Positions 7,266-11,370 of a stretch of DNA of 11,370 bases are shown piece by piece (the stretch's first letter is position 1; every line of letters begins with the position of its first letter). Source of the DNA: Candidatus Caenarcanales bacterium (GTDB taxonomy: Bacteria; Cyanobacteriota; Vampirovibrionia; LMEP-6097); assembly GCA_022447685.1 (NCBI GenBank), contig JAKVAO010000078.1:1-11370 (forward strand), in the 5' to 3' direction. Both the position numbers and the translations under genes were made by a program. The notes under the pieces are model-generated. The model had not been told where the DNA came from. It worked only from the letters and a program-made list of their open reading frames with translations, and searched no databases.

Positions 7266-8333
7266 CTACTGGGATTTATGCTTTATACTTTCACAGCCTC
7301 TAAAATCAGTTAAATATTGTTTGATTTCTGTTAACGCTTTACTTATTATCTTCACGGAGCTGCCCCTGAAATTACTATCTATATGAGCTGTGATTGAGAA
7401 AATATAGCGATCAAGATCATTTAATCTTTGTAAAGCTTCTGGTAAGGTATACAGATCAAAATTGTGATTTGCTTGATTGGGTATTTGTAAATGTATTTGT
7501 TGGTGTTGAATAATTTTATCTATATCTTGAGTACTTTTTATGTGTCCAGTACTTTGACTTAAATATGGTATTCCTTTTTTCTTACCTAGCAACTTATCAA
7601 AAAAATTAAATACAAATGATTCTTGATGTTCTTTGCGAATATTTTTTGTTAGATTAAGTAATTCTTTAATAGTGTTTTTTTCAGTTTCAGATATTTCTAT
7701 TTCCTTGCCAATTCTAGGACTAGTAATTTTTTCACCTATCTGTGCTTGACTGGTATCTATTATGAAAGAATTTAGTGAGGAATTGAGTTTGGGTAGAATC
7801 TGCCCAGTTTTTTCTAGGATACTCTCTTGTTTAAATAAATCTTGCTTTGCTTTTTGAATATTAAATTGATAGATGTTTGCACAAGACTTTCCTATCAATA
7901 AATCTTGTGCTTCTGATGATTGTGCTTGCTTTATTTCTATGAACATTGCTTGATAGCTTGGTACATACATTTGAAATTCACGTTCTAGTAGTCTCATTGA
8001 ATGAAATACTGCCTGTGGATAACCTTGTTCAAAGTTCAGGTAAGACTCTTGGTAAGCGACTTCTTTAGGTTTTGGAATACTAATATCCTTACCTTTCAGT
8101 AAATCTATGAATATTTTTATTGCTGCTCTATCTTCAGCTCTTGTGCTGCCAAAGCTATATTTCCCAGATTCTAGGTGAGTTTTATTTATAAACTTTATCA
8201 AAAGTTGACGATTGTTTTTATTAGCAGTTTTCCAATCATTGACTAGATTAGTAGTATTTGTTGAAAACTTTTTTAAACCTTGATCGAAATTGTTTGCAAT
8301 ACGCCCATAACTAGCAGCTTTGTCTAATGACAT
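7266..8333 (-). CDS. Unrecognised 355-residue helical protein
   Basis: I do not recognise this protein. It is predicted to be soluble, mostly helical, and rich in Lys, Gln, Asn, Ser and Ile, with no clear signal peptide or membrane segment. Notable pieces are a basic N-terminal third (GLKKFSTNTTNLVNDWKTANKNNRQ), an aromatic segment around SYLNFEQGYPQAVFHSMRLLEREFQMYVP (near residues 96-125, quoted here in words: Tyr/Phe-rich with Arg-Glu), and a C-terminal half with Gln/His-rich KIIQHQQIHLQIPNQANH. The start ATG at 8331-8333 is 3 nt after the stop of the upstream gene, with AGAGG eight nt before it, so the two are probably co-translated. It ends in TAG at 7266-7268, 65 nt before smc. The frame is intact across more than 1 kb and its composition matches its neighbours. 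Probably a lineage-specific family. Confidence 0.75.
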   Translation of the reverse strand: MSLDKAASYGRIANNFDQGLKKFSTNTTNLVNDWKTANKNNRQLLIKFINKTHLESGKYSFGSTRAEDRAAIKIFIDLLKGKDISIPKPKEVAYQESYLNFEQGYPQAVFHSMRLLEREFQMYVPSYQAMFIEIKQAQSSEAQDLLIGKSCANIYQFNIQKAKQDLFKQESILEKTGQILPKLNSSLNSFIIDTSQAQIGEKITSPRIGKEIEISETEKNTIKELLNLTKNIRKEHQESFVFNFFDKLLGKKKGIPYLSQSTGHIKSTQDIDKIIQHQQIHLQIPNQANHNFDLYTLPEALQRLNDLDRYIFSITAHIDSNFRGSSVKIISKALTEIKQYLTDFRGCESIKHKSQ

Positions 8334-8336
8334 TAA

Positions 8337-8921
8337 TTAAGCCTCTGTAACTACTAATGATTTATTTTTGTCTAGGTTTTCATTAATTTTTGTCCAATCT
8401 ACATTCTGGACAAGATCAGATAGCTTAGTTGAATTTGAGTTATATTTCTCATCTGCAGTTATGATTCCTTTATCCATAAGCTCACTTACAGTTGTATTTT
8501 CCTTTTGGGTTGCTTGTAATAGTTGTTGATATTCAGCTTCACTTTTGATAACTCTTTTTTTTGTTTCTCCAGTATTTTTGTCGTGATACCAAAGTGTGAA
8601 TTCGCCGGTTTCTGCATTCACTGAAACTCTGATTTTATCTCCAAGTATTTCCTGTTCACTTACTTCTTTTAGGCTAATGTCCTGACTGACTATGCTTTTG
8701 AATGGCTCTCCAAAAGGTTCCTCTCTGTAATGTATTCTAGGCTTTGTTTCTATCGTATATATAGTCTTGGCTTCAGTATCTCTTATGGATTCTTTACTTG
8801 GATCTACCCTGATTACTGCACCATTTGCCAAGTGGTGTACCTCGCCTTTTTTTTCATGCTCACAACATTTTTTATTTATGTCATTACTTACCTGACTATT
8901 ATTAATAGTAATTTCTTTCAT
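8337..8921 (-). CDS. Unrecognised 194-residue protein with an N-terminal Cys/His cluster
   Basis: I do not recognise this protein. I chose the ATG at 8919-8921 because a perfect GGAGG (8927-8931) sits 5 nt upstream. A longer reading from a GTG at 8961-8963 would place that ribosome site inside the coding region. Near the N-terminus, CCEHEKKGEVHH (residues 19-30) gathers two Cys and three His and could bind a metal. The middle contains beta-like sequence such as GAVIRVDP, ETKPRIHYREEPFGEPF and AETGEFTLWYHDKNTGET. The C-terminal part is helical and polar (SELMDKGIITADEKYN). No signal peptide or membrane segment is seen. It is followed after 3 nt by a second unknown gene, forming a two-gene unit upstream of smc. 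Confidence 0.75.
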   Translation of the reverse strand: MKEITINNSQVSNDINKKCCEHEKKGEVHHLANGAVIRVDPSKESIRDTEAKTIYTIETKPRIHYREEPFGEPFKSIVSQDISLKEVSEQEILGDKIRVSVNAETGEFTLWYHDKNTGETKKRVIKSEAEYQQLLQATQKENTTVSELMDKGIITADEKYNSNSTKLSDLVQNVDWTKINENLDKNKSLVVTEA

Positions 8922-8926
8922 TTGCG

Positions 8927-8931
8927 CCTCC
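8927..8931 (-). promoter_or_regulatory. Strong ribosome binding site that decides the start at 8921
   Basis: GGAGG is followed by 5 nt (CGCAA) and then ATG. It overlaps an alternative upstream ATG at 8931-8933, which makes the downstream ATG the likely start. Confidence 0.7.
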
Positions 8932-9012
8932 ATATTTAAGTGCTCACTCTCTCTAATTTGCACTTTTATAAATACAAGTTTTTATCTTGAGGCTATTTGA
9001 TAAGGATTTTGG

Positions 9013-9035
9013 AATAGGTTTCTGTGAAATCTATT
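9013..9035. repeat. Inverted repeat able to form a 10-bp hairpin
   Basis: AATAGGTTTC (9013-9022) pairs with GAAATCTATT (9026-9035) around a TGT loop, with one G-U pair if transcribed on the plus strand or one A-C mismatch on the minus strand. It touches the stop codon of the minus-strand thiamine-binding protein gene. No T run follows on the minus strand, so terminator function is uncertain. It may instead end or stabilise that transcript. Confidence 0.35.
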
Positions 9036-9331
9036 TAAAGTTTCTCTTCAACAGACCTAACTTTATCTGCCATAGATTGATCTCTGTCAACTCTCGTACC
9101 AAATTTCAGTGTTGAAGTGATTCTTGGTGCACCCATTTCATGGATTTTTTCATGACAAAGCTTAATTGCTTTGAAAATTTCATCCCATTCTCCTTCGATA
9201 TTGGTGCCATATGAGTGAAGTTGTGTTTTCAGACCTGCATCTTTGAGAATTTTCTCGCATTCAGCTACGTATTTGGATACAGAGACACCGACTCCAAGTG
9301 GTACTAAGCAAAAATCAGCAATTACTTTCAT
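9035..9331 (-). CDS. MTH1187-family thiamine-binding protein (PF01910 type)
   Basis: This encodes 98 residues, the usual size for this small cytoplasmic family, whose members form ferredoxin-like oligomers and bind thiamine or related compounds. Family features in order: MKVIADFCLVPLGVGVSVSKYV at the N-terminus (the usual VPLGTG-SVSKYVA), LHSYGTNIEGEWDEIF in the middle, then APRITSTLKFGTRVDR and a C-terminal KVRSVEEKL. I chose the ATG at 9329-9331 by family alignment. An in-frame ATG at 9407-9409 would add 26 unrelated residues that cover a palindrome. The Shine-Dalgarno region before 9331 is weak. It is transcribed divergently from nnr. No TPP riboswitch is visible upstream, so a thiamine link rests on family membership only. 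Confidence 0.88.
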   Translation of the reverse strand: MKVIADFCLVPLGVGVSVSKYVAECEKILKDAGLKTQLHSYGTNIEGEWDEIFKAIKLCHEKIHEMGAPRITSTLKFGTRVDRDQSMADKVRSVEEKL

Positions 9332-9615
9332 ATATTTTAGACTTGTTACATAACGCTCACTATCTGCGTTATTCGAACTTGGCTTGAAGATGCGAAAGCT
9401 TGCTTTCATATCTGAGGCACGTGAGAAGCTTTATGCTTTAGCATCACGCTCATCTTTCAGGATCCTCATTTACGACCAGTAAACTCCGGTCCTTCAGGGA
9501 TTCGCAAGCCTTGCTATTGACCATTATATAACAAGTCTCTTGTAATACCATTTGCTGCATAGTGGATAATCGCTTATACTTGGGGAATTGGTCTGGGGGT
9601 GCCTGGAGTCTAAAC
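9332..9615. other. Divergent intergenic region (284 nt) between the thiamine-binding protein gene and nnr
   Basis: I see no convincing gene here. It holds three palindromes: GAAAGC-TT-GCTTTC at 9394-9407 with matching GAT/ATC flanks (9389-9412), ATGCT-TT-AGCAT at 9433-9444, and AGGATCCT at 9459-9466. The nnr promoter is at its right end. No confident promoter for the minus-strand gene could be picked. The palindromes may be operator sites or hairpins in the minus-strand leader. Confidence 0.5.
9552..9580 (+). promoter_or_regulatory. Sigma-70-type promoter for nnr
   Basis: A -35 box TTGCTG (9552-9557) and a -10 box TATACT (9575-9580; 5 of 6 matches) are separated by 17 nt. The predicted start near 9587 gives a leader of about 29 nt containing the GGAG ribosome site before the GTG at 9616. 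Confidence 0.5.
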
Positions 9616-9618
9616 GTG
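9604..9618 (+). promoter_or_regulatory. Ribosome binding site and GTG start of nnr
   Basis: TGGAG (9604-9608) is followed by 7 nt and then GTG (9616-9618). An in-frame GTG at 9562 lies inside the predicted promoter and would add 18 residues with no family match, so 9616 is preferred. Confidence 0.7.
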
Positions 9619-11211
9619 TATAGAGTACTCAAATCTGAAGAAATAAAAAATATTGATCAAACTGCAGTCGCTGAGCAGGGCTTCTTCTATATGCAAAGAG
9701 CGGCTCAGGGACTCTTTCAACTGATAGAAGAACTGATAACCAAGTATCATCAGAAGTTTTTACTATCTTTTCCGAAAATCACTATTTTTGCAGGTAAAGG
9801 AAATAATGGTGGTGATGGAATTATGCTTGCAGCTGAGCTTTTGAAGCATGGCTATAAAGTTAAAGTTTATTCTTTAGTTGAATCTGATTATTACCAAGGT
9901 GAATCAGGCATGGCCTACCAATTGTTTTTGCAAGCTGGTGGAAAACTTGATCCCATCCTTAATGAAGCAGACTTGATTTCTGTAAAACACAATCTCCTAA
10001 AACAGAAAAACAGCATTATCGTAGATGCTCTTCTGGGGATTGGTTCTGAAGGTCCAGCCAAAGATAAGTATGCAAAGCTAATTGAATTTATTAACCAGGC
10101 TAATGCTGAAACTGAGTCTATTACAATTTCTGTAGATATTCCTTCTGGTATTAATGTCGATAGTGGTGAAGTTTATGAACCTTCTATTAATGCTGATTAC
10201 ACAGTGCAAATGGGTTTCTTGAAGTTGTCCTCACTCTTTTATCCAGCTAAAGAAAAGTTTGGTGAAGTTATAGTTCACGAACTGAAATACCCTGATTCTT
10301 TAATTGATAAAGAATCACCACTGCCTATTTACTATGTAGAGGAAAGCTTTGTAAGAGATTTAATGCCAGAAAGAAAAGTTGATGGCTCTAAGTTTGATCA
10401 CGGTGTTGGTTTATTGGTGGCTGGTTCTTCAGGGATGACTGGTGCTGCTTTGCTTTCAGCTAGTGCTGCATTAAGGTCTGGTATGGGACTTCTGCATGTT
10501 TATACTCAGAATGAAGCTTTGCCTGTGATTGCTAATAATCTCTGGGAAGCTGTACTGCACGGCTACGGCGATAATACTAAAGTTAATATCGATACTATAA
10601 AAGATATTTTAACTTCCAAAATTATTGATGCTATTGCACTTGGCCCCGGTATGTCTATCGCTGATAAAGCTGTTGACCTCAATAAAAATATTGTTGAACT
10701 TCTTTCTATGATTGGCTCTAAACCTTTGATACTTGATGCTGATGCAATTAATGCTTTTGTGAATAATTTAGATCTTTTGAGATCTTTCGATGGGCAGGTG
10801 CTACTTACTCCTCACGCTAAAGAATTTTCAAGGTTATTTGGTTTGGATATTTCTGATCTTGCTCCTTATGAAAAGGCTCAGAAACTATCTGAAATAGCAA
10901 AAGAACATGGTGTAAATATACTTTATAAGGGCGCTCCAACTTATATTGCTAGCGCTGAAGGCAAGGTTTATATAGTGCCGACTGGTTGCTCTGCTTTAGC
11001 TAAGGCTGGTTCTGGAGATGTACTTACAGGTTTAATTCTTTCTTTTAGTTCCCAAGGTTTAACTTTAGTGGATGCTGCGATTCTAGCTAGTTATTTACAT
11101 AATCTCATGGGCTTGCTCGCCGCTCAGAAATTCTCTGAATATTCAGTTATATCAAGAGATTTGGTGGATTTGATTAGTGATGCTATCAATAAACTGCTTA
11201 TAGAAGAATAA
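9616..11211 (+). CDS. nnr: Bifunctional NAD(P)H-hydrate epimerase / ADP-dependent NAD(P)H-hydrate dehydratase
   Basis: This encodes 531 residues. It repairs hydrated NADH and NADPH: the N-terminal YjeF domain interconverts the R and S epimers, and the C-terminal ribokinase-like domain dehydrates the S form with ADP. The protein opens with VYRVLKSEEIKNIDQ, matching the usual LTxxEMxxID. The epimerase domain shows FAGKGNNGGDG (residues 58-68), DALLGIG (from 137) and VDIPSGINVDSG (from 173). The dehydratase domain, from about 265, shows GSSGMTGAALLSASAALRSG, DADAINAF (from 374), LTPHAKEFSRLFG, KGAPTYIA and AKAGSGDVLTG (462-472) with the catalytic Asp 468. All key motifs are present, so both activities are expected. 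The enzyme acts in the cytosol. It is divergent from the thiamine-binding protein gene and overlaps the end of a convergent minus-strand reading by 14 nt. Confidence 0.95.
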   Translation: MYRVLKSEEIKNIDQTAVAEQGFFYMQRAAQGLFQLIEELITKYHQKFLLSFPKITIFAGKGNNGGDGIMLAAELLKHGYKVKVYSLVESDYYQGESGMAYQLFLQAGGKLDPILNEADLISVKHNLLKQKNSIIVDALLGIGSEGPAKDKYAKLIEFINQANAETESITISVDIPSGINVDSGEVYEPSINADYTVQMGFLKLSSLFYPAKEKFGEVIVHELKYPDSLIDKESPLPIYYVEESFVRDLMPERKVDGSKFDHGVGLLVAGSSGMTGAALLSASAALRSGMGLLHVYTQNEALPVIANNLWEAVLHGYGDNTKVNIDTIKDILTSKIIDAIALGPGMSIADKAVDLNKNIVELLSMIGSKPLILDADAINAFVNNLDLLRSFDGQVLLTPHAKEFSRLFGLDISDLAPYEKAQKLSEIAKEHGVNILYKGAPTYIASAEGKVYIVPTGCSALAKAGSGDVLTGLILSFSSQGLTLVDAAILASYLHNLMGLLAAQKFSEYSVISRDLVDLISDAINKLLIEE

Positions 11212-11370
11212 AAGCCGCAATAATTTTCTTGTCAAATTCTTCAGAGCCTGATCTTTGTATATCTGGAGATATATTTTTAGGAGAGAGACAGCGAAAATTC
11301 CTGACGTAGCCATCAGTTTTTAAGTAGGTATAGGAATAAGTTTTCTAGTGATGGGATCAAACTTAAGTTT
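11198..11370 (-). pseudogene. 3' end of an unrecognised gene, apparently frameshifted, 5' end outside window
   Basis: From the right edge, one minus-strand frame reads KLKFDPITRKLIPIPT and stops at a TAA (11320-11322). A second frame, shifted by -1, is open from after a TAG at 11345-11347 to a TAA at 11198-11200. It reads LKTDGYVRNFRCLSPKN and ISPDIQRSGSEEFDKKIIAAFILL but has no start codon. Joined around 11323-11344 they make one coherent C-terminus that ends just inside the tail of nnr, a normal arrangement for convergent genes. The tail loosely recalls TonB C-terminal domains (T-x-x-x-D-G then S-G-x-x-x-F-D), but the match is too weak to name. It could be a pseudogene, a base-calling error, or chance. 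Confidence 0.4.
11258..11278 (+). terminator. Weak candidate terminator downstream of nnr
   Basis: TATATCT and AGATATA form an AT-only-closed hairpin (6 bp with a TGGA loop), followed by TTTTT. It lies 47 nt after the nnr stop. The stem is poor in GC, and the same bases may be codons of the convergent gene fragment, so the call is tentative. Confidence 0.25.

Noticed and set aside
8730..8939. Plus-strand 69-residue reading opposite the 194-residue unknown gene
   Set aside because: It is antisense to a gene with a perfect ribosome site and has a low-complexity Phe/Tyr/Ile composition.
8940..9034. Promoter for the two unknown genes (TATAAA near the TTGTATTTATAAAAG segment)
   Set aside because: A TATAAA is present on the minus strand, but no acceptable -35 box lies 16-18 nt upstream, so I do not call it.
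9561..9609. Possible TPP riboswitch (TGGATAAT...TTGGGGAA and GGGGGTGCC segments)
   Set aside because: The pieces are in the wrong order, the conserved CTGAGA and ACCTGATCTGG cores are missing, and the strand leads to nnr and not to the thiamine-binding gene.
9450..9632. Minus-strand 60-residue reading across the nnr start region
   Set aside because: It runs antisense through the nnr promoter, ribosome site and first codons, lacks a ribosome site of its own and resembles no known protein.

Overview
The window is AT-rich bacterial DNA with tightly packed protein genes and no RNA gene, insertion sequence or CRISPR array that I could see. The best lineage clue is Smc. Its head carries the segments GFTTVSGPNGSGKSN, MRAERLTDLLN and SPKGFNVVMQGDVSSI, which resemble the cyanobacterial form of the protein. 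With the AT-rich composition and no photosynthesis gene, I infer a non-photosynthetic relative of the Cyanobacteria (Melainabacteria/Vampirovibrionia type). This is a moderate-to-weak inference.

Layout. (1) 1-282, plus strand: the C-terminal end of an M23 (LytM-type) peptidase, cut by the window edge and possibly degraded. (2) 287-2222, minus strand: a decayed or interrupted gene of about 645 codons for an unrecognised protein with an EF-hand-like loop. It is split by two -1 frameshifts and one in-frame TAA. (3) 2297-7200, minus strand: a compact smc-scpA-scpB operon with overlapping genes and a recognisable promoter upstream of smc. (4) 7266-8921, minus strand: two unrecognised genes, 3 nt apart. 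(5) 9035-9331, minus strand: a small MTH1187-family thiamine-binding protein. (6) 9332-9615: a 284-nt divergent spacer with clustered palindromes and the nnr promoter. (7) 9616-11211, plus strand: nnr, a bifunctional NAD(P)H-hydrate repair enzyme. (8) 11198-11370, minus strand: the 3' end of another gene, converging on nnr and apparently frameshifted.

Function. Smc, ScpA and ScpB form the bacterial condensin that compacts and separates chromosomes, and the operon supplies all three subunits. Nnr repairs damaged NAD(P)H. The thiamine-binding protein is probably a cofactor-handling protein. The two genes upstream of smc and the broken gene downstream of scpB match no family I recognise.

The most notable pattern is that lesions sit only in the unrecognised genes: two frameshifts and a stop at 287-2222, and a probable frameshift near 11320-11345. 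Over 7 kb of conserved genes and the two upstream unknown genes stay open. That favours real gene decay, or slippage-tolerant genes, over random sequencing error, though error cannot be excluded from the sequence alone.
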